From contig CAXTCI010000209.1 in assembly GCA_964242325.1 (NCBI GenBank), positions 1 to 8,574 of the forward strand: 8,574 nucleotides of DNA, read 5' to 3'. The notes beneath the pieces were generated by a model. That model did not search any database, was not told the DNA's origin, and saw only the letters and a program-made list of their open reading frames with translations. The translations under genes were made by a program, and so were the position numbers. Shown here piece by piece: positions 1 through 6,517 of the stretch; positions within the stretch are counted from its first letter, which is position 1, and each line of letters begins with the position of its first letter. This DNA comes from DASWOJ01 sp964242325 (GTDB lineage Bacteria > Pseudomonadota > Alphaproteobacteria > Acetobacterales > Acetobacteraceae).

Positions 1-3
1 CTG

Positions 4-1185
4 ATGCCGACGTACAACCGTGCCGACCTCGCCTTCGAGCGGGGCGAAGGCGCCTGGCTGTTCGCGACGGATGGCCGACGATTCCTCGACTACGGCGCAG
101 GGATCGCCACCAGCTCCCTCGGCCACGGCCACCCGCACCTCGTGCAGGCCATCGCCGAGCAGGCTGCGCGGGTGATGCACACCAGCAACCTGTATCGCGT
201 CCCTGAGGCCGAGCGGCTGGCCGCGCGCTTCGTCGAGGCGACGTTTGCCGACAGCGTGTTCTTCTGCAACTCGGGCGCGGAGGCGAACGAGGGGCTGGTG
301 AAGATGATCCGCCGGTCCATGCACGAAAGCGGCAGGCCCGAACGCTACCGGGTCATTTGCTTCGACGGCGCGTTCCACGGGCGCACGCTGGCGATGCTGG
401 CGGCCACCGGCAACAAGAAGTACCTGGCTGGCTTCGGGCCGGAGGTTGATGGCTTCGACCACGTGCCGTTCAACAACATGAACGCGTTGCGCGACGCCAT
501 CGGTCCGGAGACCGCCGGCGTGCTGCTGGAGCCCGTCCAGGGCGAAGGCGGCATACGCCCGGCGTCGCTGCAATACCTGCGCGACGTCCGCGCCATGTGC
601 GACGAGTTCGGCATCGTCATGGGCCTGGACGAGGTGCAGTGCGGCATGGGCCGGACCGGCAAGCTGTTCGCCCATGAATGGGCGGGCATCGAGCCGGATG
701 TGATGTCCATTGCCAAGGGCATCGCCGGCGGCTTCCCGATGGGCGCGGTCCTGGCGAAGGAGCACGTCGCCAAGGTGCTGGTCCCCGGCACCCACGGCAC
801 GACGTTCGGCGGCAACCCGCTGGCATGTGCCGCGGCCAACGCCGTGCTGGACGTGGTGCTGGCGCCGGGCTTCCTGGCCGAGGTGGACCGCAAGGCCCGC
901 CGCCTGTGGTTCGCGCTGGAGGAGGTGGTGCGCGAGTATCCTTCCGTCCTGCTGGACGTGCGCGGCGCCGGGCTGATCCTGGGGCTGAAGGCCGCGGTGC
1001 CGAATGGCGAGCTGCAATCGGCGTTCATGGCGGAGGGGCTGCTGACGGTCGCCGCCGGGGACAACGTGGTGCGCCTGGTGCCGCCGCTGGTGCTGACGGA
1101 TGCCGACGTGGACACGGCGGTGGAGATGATCCGCCGCGGCACGCGCCGTTGCCTGCCATCGCCCATGACGGCGGCGGCGAAGTGA
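4..1185 (+). CDS. argD: Acetylornithine aminotransferase (ArgD), class III PLP aminotransferase; 5' end may lie outside window
   Basis: Transfers the amino group from glutamate to N-acetylglutamate semialdehyde, giving N-acetylornithine in cytoplasmic arginine synthesis; the family often also serves as succinyldiaminopimelate aminotransferase. Seen: SGAEANE at residues 90-96 (PLP phosphate binding), F124-H125-G126-R127, D209-E-V-Q212 followed by GMGRTG, the Schiff-base lysine K238 in SIAKGIAGG, and TTFGGNP from about 266. All expected class III landmarks are present and 393 residues is full family length. The ATG at 4 is the first start visible, but the frame is open to the window edge and the preceding codon is Leu. 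Relatives often have a few residues before the LMPTY-like segment, so the true start could be just upstream. The stop overlaps the argF GTG. The adjacent argF supports a biosynthetic role over general ornithine or GABA transamination. Confidence 0.95.
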   Translation: MPTYNRADLAFERGEGAWLFATDGRRFLDYGAGIATSSLGHGHPHLVQAIAEQAARVMHTSNLYRVPEAERLAARFVEATFADSVFFCNSGAEANEGLVKMIRRSMHESGRPERYRVICFDGAFHGRTLAMLAATGNKKYLAGFGPEVDGFDHVPFNNMNALRDAIGPETAGVLLEPVQGEGGIRPASLQYLRDVRAMCDEFGIVMGLDEVQCGMGRTGKLFAHEWAGIEPDVMSIAKGIAGGFPMGAVLAKEHVAKVLVPGTHGTTFGGNPLACAAANAVLDVVLAPGFLAEVDRKARRLWFALEEVVREYPSVLLDVRGAGLILGLKAAVPNGELQSAFMAEGLLTVAAGDNVVRLVPPLVLTDADVDTAVEMIRRGTRRCLPSPMTAAAK

Positions 1186-2141
1186 GCGCGGCGCTCCGCC
1201 AGCAGGCGCCCTTCCCCGAGGGGGAGGGCGCCGATCCGCCCCGGCACTTCCTGGACCTGTGCGACTTCGACGGCGCGACCCTGCGCGGGATGCTGGACGA
1301 GGCGGCGAGCCTGAAGGCGGCCGGGCGCATGCCGTCCCGTCCGCTGGCAGGCCGCACGCTGGCGATGATCTTCGAAAAGCCGAGCACCCGCACCCGTGTC
1401 AGCTTCGAGGTCGGGATGCGGCAACTCGGTGGGGACGCCATCACCTTGTCCGCCCGGGATATGCAGGCCGGCCGCGGCGAGACCGTGGCCGACACCGCAC
1501 GCGTGCTGTCCCGTTACGTGGACGCCATCATGCTGCGCACCGACGACGCCGCGAAGCTGCACGAGATGGCGGCGCACGCGACGGTGCCGGTCATCAACGG
1601 CCTGACCGACCGCAGCCATCCCTGCCAGTTGATGGCCGACGTGATGACGTTCGAGGAGCATCGCGGCCCCATCGCCGGCCGGGTGGTCGCCTGGTGCGGC
1701 CCCGGCAACAACGTCGCATGCAGTTGGATCGAGGCGGCGGTGCGCTTCGGCTTCACCTTGCGCATCGCCTCGCCGGACCTGCTGCGTCCGCCGGCGCACC
1801 TGCTGGACTGGGCGCGGGCGCAGGGGGCACGGATCGAGGTGACGGACGATCCGGAGGCAGCCGTGCGCGGCGCGGCCTGCGTCGTGACCGACACCTGGGT
1901 CAGCATGGCGGACGATCCCTCGGAGTCCCGGCACAACCTGCTGGCACCGTATCGGGTGACGGCCGCGCTGATGGCCGAGGCCGCGCCGGACGCGCTGTTC
2001 ATGCACTGCCTGCCGGCCCACCGGGGCGAGGAGGTGGTGGCCGAGGTCATAGACGGCCCGCAATCCGTGGTGTTCGACGGGGCCGAGAACCGCCTGCACG
2101 CGCAGAAAGGCATCCTGTCCTGGGCGTTGGGCACGCGATGA
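1182..2141 (+). CDS. argF: Ornithine carbamoyltransferase (ArgF), anabolic
   Basis: Condenses ornithine with carbamoyl phosphate to citrulline in the cytoplasm. Seen: carbamoyl-phosphate loop S68-T-R-T-R72, HPCQ at 146-149, the ornithine-side D237-TWVSM segment, and HCLPAHRGEE with the conserved Cys at 276. At 319 residues it is slightly longer than the usual 305-310 because of an N-terminal extension of about 20 residues before the family-like RHFLDL start. The GTG at 1182 is chosen because it forms a GTGA overlap with the argD stop, the family homology begins soon after, and no other start exists before an internal Met near residue 37. There is no clear Shine-Dalgarno, which fits translational coupling to argD. 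The extension contains a strong palindrome (1205-1232) encoding a PFPEGEGA-like stretch not typical of the family. Cotranscription with argD and the next small gene is likely. Confidence 0.95.
   Translation: MSAALRQQAPFPEGEGADPPRHFLDLCDFDGATLRGMLDEAASLKAAGRMPSRPLAGRTLAMIFEKPSTRTRVSFEVGMRQLGGDAITLSARDMQAGRGETVADTARVLSRYVDAIMLRTDDAAKLHEMAAHATVPVINGLTDRSHPCQLMADVMTFEEHRGPIAGRVVAWCGPGNNVACSWIEAAVRFGFTLRIASPDLLRPPAHLLDWARAQGARIEVTDDPEAAVRGAACVVTDTWVSMADDPSESRHNLLAPYRVTAALMAEAAPDALFMHCLPAHRGEEVVAEVIDGPQSVVFDGAENRLHAQKGILSWALGTR
1205..1232. repeat. GC-rich palindrome within the argF N-terminal coding region
   Basis: Arms 1205-1217 and 1220-1232 are 13 bases each, separated by GA. The left arm is ggcgcccttcccc and the reverse complement of the right arm is ggcgccctccccc. 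The single difference becomes a G-U pair in RNA, so the transcript can form a near-continuous stem 23 bases after the argF GTG. It lies in the non-family N-terminal extension. It resembles REP-like or palindromic-element insertions in being stem-shaped and C/G-rich, but family membership is inference. Confidence 0.6.
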
Positions 2142-2151
2142 GGGCTGGCCG

Positions 2152-2442
2152 TTGACGGAGGAGATCGCGGGGACGCCGGGCTGGGTGGATACCCGGCTGG
2201 ATCAGGTTTTCGCGTCGTTGCCCCGGGGCGACGCCGTTGCAGCAGCCCAGGCGGCCTACGCCGATTGCCTGGCCCGGCAGAAGGACCCCGTGGCGCCTGC
2301 GGACGACATGGGCTCCGAGTTCAACGGCTGCCGCGGCCGGTTGCGAGCCGCCCTCGCATCGGCGGGGGTGTCGGGTCAGGATTGGGCCGCGCTGGACCAG
2401 GCCCTGGAAACCCTCGAAGCCGAAATCACCGCCGACAGCTAG
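2152..2442 (+). CDS. Small hypothetical protein, 96 aa, downstream of argF
   Basis: I do not recognise this protein. It begins at TTG 2152, ten bases after the argF stop, with AGGG at 2141-2144 as a plausible ribosome binding site seven bases upstream. No ATG or GTG start is available in frame between the argF end and here. It is soluble and mostly helical in character, with no signal peptide or membrane segment. It has two cysteines, C39 in a YADCLAR context and C60 in an FNGCRGR context, and an acidic, helix-like C-terminus. Third-position G/C and the close spacing support a real gene cotranscribed with argF. Its position last in the argD-argF cluster does not by itself show a role in arginine metabolism. 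It is followed directly by REP-like repeats. Confidence 0.7.
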   Translation: MTEEIAGTPGWVDTRLDQVFASLPRGDAVAAAQAAYADCLARQKDPVAPADDMGSEFNGCRGRLRAALASAGVSGQDWAALDQALETLEAEITADS

Positions 2443-2448
2443 CCGCCT

Positions 2449-2484
2449 TCCTTCTCCCTTCGGGAGAGGGTCGGGGTAAGGGGG
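2449..2484. repeat. REP-like palindromic repeat, copy A
   Basis: Starts seven bases after the stop of the small ORF. It contains a hairpin, tctccc (2453-2458) pairing with gggaga (2462-2467) around ttc, followed by agggtcggggtaaggggg. The sequence class is the dispersed 'ccctcaccc...ccctctccc' palindrome known from many proteobacterial genomes. It matches copy B (2559-2600) in the opposite orientation. As a transcribed stem-loop after the operon it may also help end or stabilise the mRNA, but there is no U-tract, so an intrinsic terminator is not claimed. Confidence 0.75.
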
Positions 2485-2558
2485 CCTTGCTTGCGGAGCA
2501 GGGCAACCCCGGTGCATCCAAAGCACAGCCCCACGCCCGACAATACCGTGTATGCCCA

Positions 2559-2600
2559 CCCCCTCACCCCGGCCCTCTCCCGGAAGGAGAGGGAGAGGGA
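2559..2600. repeat. REP-like palindromic repeat, copy B (inverted relative to copy A)
   Basis: Contains ccctctcc (2573-2580) pairing with ggagaggg (2586-2593) around a five-base loop, preceded by the ccccctcaccccgg segment. Its reverse complement closely matches copy A, so A and B form an inverted pair about 75 bases apart. The purine-rich right end (ggagagggagagggag) abuts an in-frame ATG at 2602 of the downstream antiporter and looks like a Shine-Dalgarno sequence. The repeat may therefore influence translation of that gene. The sequence between the copies (2485-2558) shows nothing recognisable. Confidence 0.75.
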
Positions 2601-2622
2601 GATGCAACCAGGACTTCTCGCC

Positions 2623-3702
2623 ATGACCGGACACCCGACGCCGCGCATGCCCTGGTGGGCCTGGTTCTGGCCCGCCGCAAGCTGCGCCATCCTGGCGGCG
2701 GCCCTGTCGCTCGGCCTTGCCACGCCCCTGGCCATCCTAGCCGCGGTCGCCCTAATCGCCACCGTGTTCGCCGCCGTGTTCCATGCCGAGCTGGTGGCAC
2801 ACCGGGTCGGCGAGCCCTTCGGCACCCTCGTCCTCGCCGTCGCCGTCACGGTGATCGAGGTGGCGCTGATCGTGTCGGTCATGCTGTCCGGTGGGGCGGG
2901 CAAGGCGGCGCTGGCGCGGGACACGGTGTTTGCCGCCGTCATCCTGGTGTGCAACGGCGTGGTCGGCGCCTGCCTGGTGATGGGCGGGGTCCGGCATGGG
3001 CGGCAGGGCTTCCAGGTGCAGGGCGCCAGTGCGGCGCTGGCGGTCCTGGCGGCGCTGACCGTGCTGACGCTGGTGCTGCCGAACTACACCACCAGCACGC
3101 CGGGGCCGGTTTACAGCCCGGCGCAGCTCGGCTTCGTCGGCGTGGTATCTCTGCTGCTATACGGCGCCTTCGTGTTCGAGCAGACGGTTCGCAGCCCCGC
3201 CGACTTCCTGCCGGACGAGGCGGAAGACCACGGCCCGCCACCGTCCAACCGGCTGACCCTGGCCAGCGCCGGGCTGCTGGTGGTGTCACTCGTCGCCGTG
3301 GTCGGCCTGGCGAAGGCCCTATCCCCGGCGATGGAGGCCGGGATCGCCTTGGCCGGGGCGCCCAAGGCCGTCATCGGCGTGGTGATCGCGGCGCTGGTCC
3401 TGTTGCCGGAGGCAGTGGCGGCGGTGCGGGCGGCGCGCGGCAACCGGCTGCAAACCAGCCTGAACCTGGCGCTCGGCTCGGCACTGGCCAGCATCGGGCT
3501 GACGATTCCCGTGGTGGCGGCGGTTTCCATTGGCCTGGGCATTCCGCTGACCCTGGGATTGGAGCCGAAGGAGACGGTGCTGCTGGCGCTGACGCTGCTG
3601 GCCGGGGTGGTGACGCTGGGAACCGGCCGGACGACGGTGCTGCAAGGCGTCGTCCATCTCGTCATCGTTGCGGCGTTCCTGTTCCTGTCGGTGGTGCCGT
3701 GA
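2623..3702 (+). CDS. chaA: Calcium/proton antiporter, ChaA-like (CaCA superfamily)
   Basis: Inner-membrane exchanger expected to export Ca2+ (in ChaA also Na+ or K+) against protons. Seen: about eleven hydrophobic segments in two homologous halves. The first alpha repeat is GEPFGTLVLAVAVTVIEVAL around residues 63-82 with acidic E64 and E79. The second is LLPEAVAAVRAARGNRLQ around 260-277 with E263, followed by the NLALGSALASIG segment. These match the ChaA family pattern. The halves are joined by a short acidic loop (DEAEDHGPPP) near residue 200. The length of 359 is close to the roughly 366 of E. coli ChaA. I chose ATG 2623 for its own AGGA nine bases upstream. ATG 2602 (366 aa) is equally possible, but its ribosome binding site would come from the REP-like repeat. 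The 3' end overlaps the convergent acetyltransferase gene by 41 bases. Confidence 0.9.
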   Translation: MTGHPTPRMPWWAWFWPAASCAILAAALSLGLATPLAILAAVALIATVFAAVFHAELVAHRVGEPFGTLVLAVAVTVIEVALIVSVMLSGGAGKAALARDTVFAAVILVCNGVVGACLVMGGVRHGRQGFQVQGASAALAVLAALTVLTLVLPNYTTSTPGPVYSPAQLGFVGVVSLLLYGAFVFEQTVRSPADFLPDEAEDHGPPPSNRLTLASAGLLVVSLVAVVGLAKALSPAMEAGIALAGAPKAVIGVVIAALVLLPEAVAAVRAARGNRLQTSLNLALGSALASIGLTIPVVAAVSIGLGIPLTLGLEPKETVLLALTLLAGVVTLGTGRTTVLQGVVHLVIVAAFLFLSVVP

Positions 3703-4147
3703 GCCACCGCTCCGCCTCGGTCCAGGTCGGCGCGGGATAGCCGTCATGCGTCCGCAGCTTGGTTTCGGTGAAGCCCAGCCGTGCAAACAGCCGGCGGTTG
3801 TCCGCCAGCGCCAAGCGGACGCCAAGGTGCAGGCGCGGCAGGCCACGGCGCCTGGCCTCTTTCTCCGCCGATGCCATGAGCCGCAAGGCGAGACCTCGGC
3901 CGCGATGGGCCGGGTGGGTGGCCAGCCGGCCGACATACAGGCCACCGTCCCGTTCCGACCATAGGATGCAGGCAGCCGGCCCCTCCACCAGCATGCCGCC
4001 GCCCTCGGCCAGGTGGGCGCGTATGCTGTCGCCGGTTTCGCGCAGGGCGCTCGGTGCGGGGTCGAGCGGGACCGGGATGGCGGCAAAGGCGAGACGGATG
4101 AGGGCGGCGACGGCGTCCGCGTCGCCGGGAAGGATGGGCCGGATCAT
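3662..4147 (-). CDS. GNAT family N-acetyltransferase
   Basis: Predicted cytoplasmic acetyl-CoA-dependent acyltransferase of 161 residues; the substrate cannot be told from sequence. Seen: the acetyl-CoA motif A, VGRLATHPAHRGRGLALRL, at about 72-90, with the pyrophosphate-binding R82-x-x-G85-x-A87 after a typical beta-strand 4. A later ALADNRRLFARLGFTET segment is the GNAT 'N-x-x-x-LF-x-x-LGF' element. The N-terminus MIRPILPGDADAVAALI is the usual first strand and helix, so ATG 4147 is preferred. The frame extends to 4240, but that part runs into an inverted repeat and lacks family character. No obvious Shine-Dalgarno precedes 4147. It lies downstream of the MFS gene on the same strand, 179 bases away and separated by the repeat. 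Its last 41 bases overlap the antiporter 3' end. Confidence 0.88.
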   Translation of the reverse strand: MIRPILPGDADAVAALIRLAFAAIPVPLDPAPSALRETGDSIRAHLAEGGGMLVEGPAACILWSERDGGLYVGRLATHPAHRGRGLALRLMASAEKEARRRGLPRLHLGVRLALADNRRLFARLGFTETKLRTHDGYPAPTWTEAERWLTAPPTGTGTPQR

Positions 4148-4187
4148 ACGCGGTGGTGAAGCAGAGCCGGCTGCGCCATGCGGAAAG

Positions 4188-4296
4188 CCGTCATCGCGAG
4201 CCGTTTGCGGCGTGGCGATCCAGGGGGCCGCCAGGACCATACGCCGGTCGTGCAGTCCCTAGATTGCTGCGGCGTCGCGCGTCTCGCAATGACGGC
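4188..4296. repeat. Imperfect long inverted repeat (cgtcattgcgag-type dispersed element)
   Basis: The left arm (about 4188-4222) begins ccgtcatcgcgag and ends gcgatccagg. The right arm (about 4258-4296) begins cctagattgctgcgg and ends tcgcaatgacggc. The reverse complement of the right arm reads gccgtcattgcgag... and ends gcaatctagg, so the arms pair imperfectly around a loop of about 35 bases. This is the recognisable 'CGTCATTGCGAG...GCAATCCAG' dispersed repeat class seen in many alphaproteobacterial and other genomes. It lies between two minus-strand genes, the MFS transporter and the acetyltransferase, in an otherwise featureless intergenic stretch (4148-4326). It could act as a transcript-stabilising or attenuating stem; that is inference. 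Confidence 0.7.
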
Positions 4297-4326
4297 GCCG
4301 ACTTGCGATGGGACGCACACGGAAAG

Positions 4327-5484
4327 TCATGCCCTCCACCGTGACAAAAACCCATGCAGCATGAAAGCGGGGATCGCCACCGCCGACAATGCCGCCGCAG
4401 CGATTAGCGCCCCGGCCGGGTCGCCCAGCAGGTCCGCCGCCCGTCCGCACATCGCCGGCAGCAGCGCCCCACCGGCATAGTAGATCGCGTAGAACAGCCC
4501 CATCCCCACCGCCCGGTTCTCCGGCCGCGCCGACAAGGTGCCGACGCCGATGATGACGCCCGCGTGCAGGGAGGCGACGGTGCCGAACAGCAGCCCCCAC
4601 AGCAGCGGCCAGTCCAGCACCGCCGCCCCCGCCACCGCCACGATGCCGGCCACCGTCCCCGTCAGGAACACCGGGCGGTTGCCGAACCGCGCCGCCAGCA
4701 CGCCGCCCAGCACCGTCGCAGGCAGGTTCAGCCAGGTCGCCAACGTCAGCACCAGCGCCAGCATCCCCGGCGGGTGCCCCCGCGACGCCAGCACGGACGG
4801 CATGTAGGACAGGAACCCGTAATATCCGGCGTTGTAGGCCGTCCAAACCACCCCGGCGACCGCGACCAGCGCGCATTCCCGCCGGGACGGCAGTGCCCAG
4901 GCCGCACCGGCGTCGGGATGCGCCCGTTCGCTGCTGACCAGGAACAGCAGCAGCGCCGCGGCGGCAATCCCGGCGCCGACGACGAACATGCCGGGCCAGC
5001 CGAGGGCGCGGACGACCGGGCCATGCGTCAGCTCCACCAGCCCGACGCCGACCGGGAAGGCGCCGACCACCAGGCCCATGACCGGCAGGAACGACCGCCC
5101 GACGAAGCGGTCGCCGATCATCTTGCCCTGCATCACCACCAGCATGACGGCCCCTGCCCCCGCCACCGCCCGCCCGGCGCCGATGCCCGAGGGTCCGCCG
5201 GCCCCGGCGCATGCCGCCGCGCCGAGCGCCATCAGCGCCAGGCCGCCGCCGACCACCAGCCGCTCCCCATACCGGCGTCCGAGCAGCCCACCCGGCAGCG
5301 CGACCAGGATGCCCGGCGCCATATACAGCCCGATCAGCCCGCCCAGATCGGCATAACCCAGCCCGAACCGCTGCAGCAGCTCCGGTCCAAGGCTTGCCAG
5401 GGACTGGAACTGGTAGCCGAATGCCACCCGCGACAGCGACACCGCCGCCACCAGACTCCATCGCCGCATGGCCGCATCCTTCAT
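4327..5484 (-). CDS. Major facilitator superfamily transporter (CynX/NarK-like type)
   Basis: Inner-membrane secondary carrier of 385 residues with about twelve hydrophobic segments, the standard MFS number; the substrate is unknown. Seen: a short cytoplasmic N-terminus, a first helix containing SLSRVAFGYQFQS, and the loop 2-3 signature LPGGLLGRRYGERLVVGGG, which fits the G-x-x-x-D/G-R-x-G-R motif. A glycine-rich fourth/fifth helix region (GAGRAVAGAGAVMLV) and an equivalent half-repeat loop (LGGVLAARFGNRPVF) follow. The central loop near 190-200 carries SSERAHPDAG. ATG 5484 is chosen because AGGA lies seven bases upstream; ATG 5469 (residue 6) is an alternative. It is divergent from hslO across 72 bases. 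It may be cotranscribed with the acetyltransferase, but the repeat in between makes that uncertain. Confidence 0.9.
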   Translation of the reverse strand: MKDAAMRRWSLVAAVSLSRVAFGYQFQSLASLGPELLQRFGLGYADLGGLIGLYMAPGILVALPGGLLGRRYGERLVVGGGLALMALGAAACAGAGGPSGIGAGRAVAGAGAVMLVVMQGKMIGDRFVGRSFLPVMGLVVGAFPVGVGLVELTHGPVVRALGWPGMFVVGAGIAAAALLLFLVSSERAHPDAGAAWALPSRRECALVAVAGVVWTAYNAGYYGFLSYMPSVLASRGHPPGMLALVLTLATWLNLPATVLGGVLAARFGNRPVFLTGTVAGIVAVAGAAVLDWPLLWGLLFGTVASLHAGVIIGVGTLSARPENRAVGMGLFYAIYYAGGALLPAMCGRAADLLGDPAGALIAAAALSAVAIPAFMLHGFLSRWRA

Positions 5485-5556
5485 GGGATCATCCTACGGC
5501 ACCCTGCCAGGCCCGGACAGGTTCACCTCCGCATGACTTCTCCCTACATAGAGGCG
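5485..5556. promoter_or_regulatory. Divergent intergenic region between MFS gene and hslO, with a weak candidate hslO promoter
   Basis: This 72-base gap must hold promoters for both divergent genes. On the plus strand TTCACC (5522-5527) and TACATA (5545-5550) stand 17 bases apart, as for a sigma-70-type promoter, but match the consensus poorly. If used, transcription would start at about the hslO ATG 5557, giving a leaderless or near-leaderless message. On the minus strand the AGGA at 5495-5492 serves the MFS start. No heat-shock (RpoH) promoter is clearly recognisable. Confidence 0.3.
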
Positions 5557-6516
5557 ATGACAACCAACCCTGCCTTCCTAGACAGCGCCCGGCCCGACGT
5601 GCCCGACATCGTGGTTCCCCGCGGCATCACTCCGTTCTACCTGCCGGGCCGTCCCGTGCGGGGGCGCCTGGTGCGTCTGGGTCCGCTGGCAGACGCGTTG
5701 CTGACCCGGCACCAGAACCACCCCGTCGTGACCGCGCTGACCGGCCAGGCCCTGGCGCTGACGGCGGCGCTGGCGACGGCGCTGAAGTTCCGCGGCTCGT
5801 TCAGCCTGCAGGCCAAGGGCGATGGCGCCCTGCCGATGCTGCTGGCGGACTGCACGGAATCCGGGGCGCTGCGCGGCTACGCCCGGGCAGACGCGGACAA
5901 GCTGGACGCCCTGCTCGCCGCCGGGGAGAACCCCTCCGCCGCCGCCTTGCTCGGCCACGGCTACCTGGCGTTCAGCGTGGACCAGGGTCCGGACCGCGAG
6001 CGGCACCAAGGCATCGTCAGCATCGAAGGCGACACCTTGGCCGACATGGCGCTGCATTACTTTCAGACTAGCGAGCAGCTCCAATGCACCGTCCGTCTGG
6101 CCTGCGCCAAGACGCCCCTGGGCTGGCGGGCCGGCGCCCTGATCCTGGAGCGCGTGGCGCGCGAAGGCGGGCTGGACCCGGAGATGGACGACGACGCCCA
6201 GACCGAAAGCTGGCGCACCGCGACGGCGCTGGCCGCGACGCTCAAGGAGTCCGAGCTGCTGGACGACACGCTGCAGCCGGACCGGCTGCTGTTCAACCTG
6301 TTCGGGACGGAAGGCGTGGCGGCCGACCGCAACCGCGCCCTGGCCTATGGCTGCCGCTGCTCCCGCGCCCGGCTGTCCGGCATCCTTGAGACCTTCCCCA
6401 AGGACGACCTGGACCACATGGCGGTGGGGGGCGACATCGTCATGACCTGCGAGTTCTGCAACCTGGACTTCCGCTTCGGCCGCGACGAGGTCCACGGCAA
6501 GGCGGCGGGCGGGTAG
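5557..6516 (+). CDS. hslO: Hsp33 redox-regulated molecular chaperone
   Basis: Cytoplasmic holdase activated by oxidation: in the reduced state four cysteines bind Zn2+, and on oxidative unfolding they form disulfides and expose the client-binding surface. Seen: C266-x-C268 and C298-x-x-C301 in the C-terminal domain, the exact Hsp33 CxC...CxxC pattern with close to the E. coli spacing. The N-terminal core has the family segment HPVVTALTGQALALTAALA and the later GYLAFSVDQG and YFQTSEQ motifs. The length of 319 is normal for alphaproteobacterial Hsp33. ATG 5557 is preferred; ATG 5533 in the same frame would add eight residues but would lie inside the candidate promoter spacer. GAGG at 5551-5554 is very close to the ATG for a ribosome binding site. 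One base separates its stop from the lipoprotein gene, so the two are likely cotranscribed. hslO commonly follows argF in alphaproteobacteria. Confidence 0.95.
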   Translation: MTTNPAFLDSARPDVPDIVVPRGITPFYLPGRPVRGRLVRLGPLADALLTRHQNHPVVTALTGQALALTAALATALKFRGSFSLQAKGDGALPMLLADCTESGALRGYARADADKLDALLAAGENPSAAALLGHGYLAFSVDQGPDRERHQGIVSIEGDTLADMALHYFQTSEQLQCTVRLACAKTPLGWRAGALILERVAREGGLDPEMDDDAQTESWRTATALAATLKESELLDDTLQPDRLLFNLFGTEGVAADRNRALAYGCRCSRARLSGILETFPKDDLDHMAVGGDIVMTCEFCNLDFRFGRDEVHGKAAGG

Positions 6517-6517
6517 C

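Noticed and set aside
345..2099. Long minus-strand open frame (584 codons) opposite argD and argF
   Set aside because: Antisense frame kept open by high GC; composition is low-complexity and no family is recognisable, while both plus-strand genes have full catalytic motifs.
2453..2467. Intrinsic terminator after the argD-argF-orf96 cluster
   Set aside because: A stem is present but no U-tract follows; it belongs to the REP-like repeat, so a terminator is not claimed.
2265..3740. Plus-strand open frame of 491 codons overlapping the small ORF and the antiporter
   Set aside because: Gly/Arg/Pro/Ala-rich translation typical of an out-of-frame shadow; the antiporter frame has clear membrane helices and conserved acidic motifs.
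4259..5461. Minus-strand 400-codon frame overlapping the MFS gene
   Set aside because: Same strand but shifted frame of the MFS gene, Gly/Arg/Ala-rich, no hydrophobic segments; the MFS frame is the real one.
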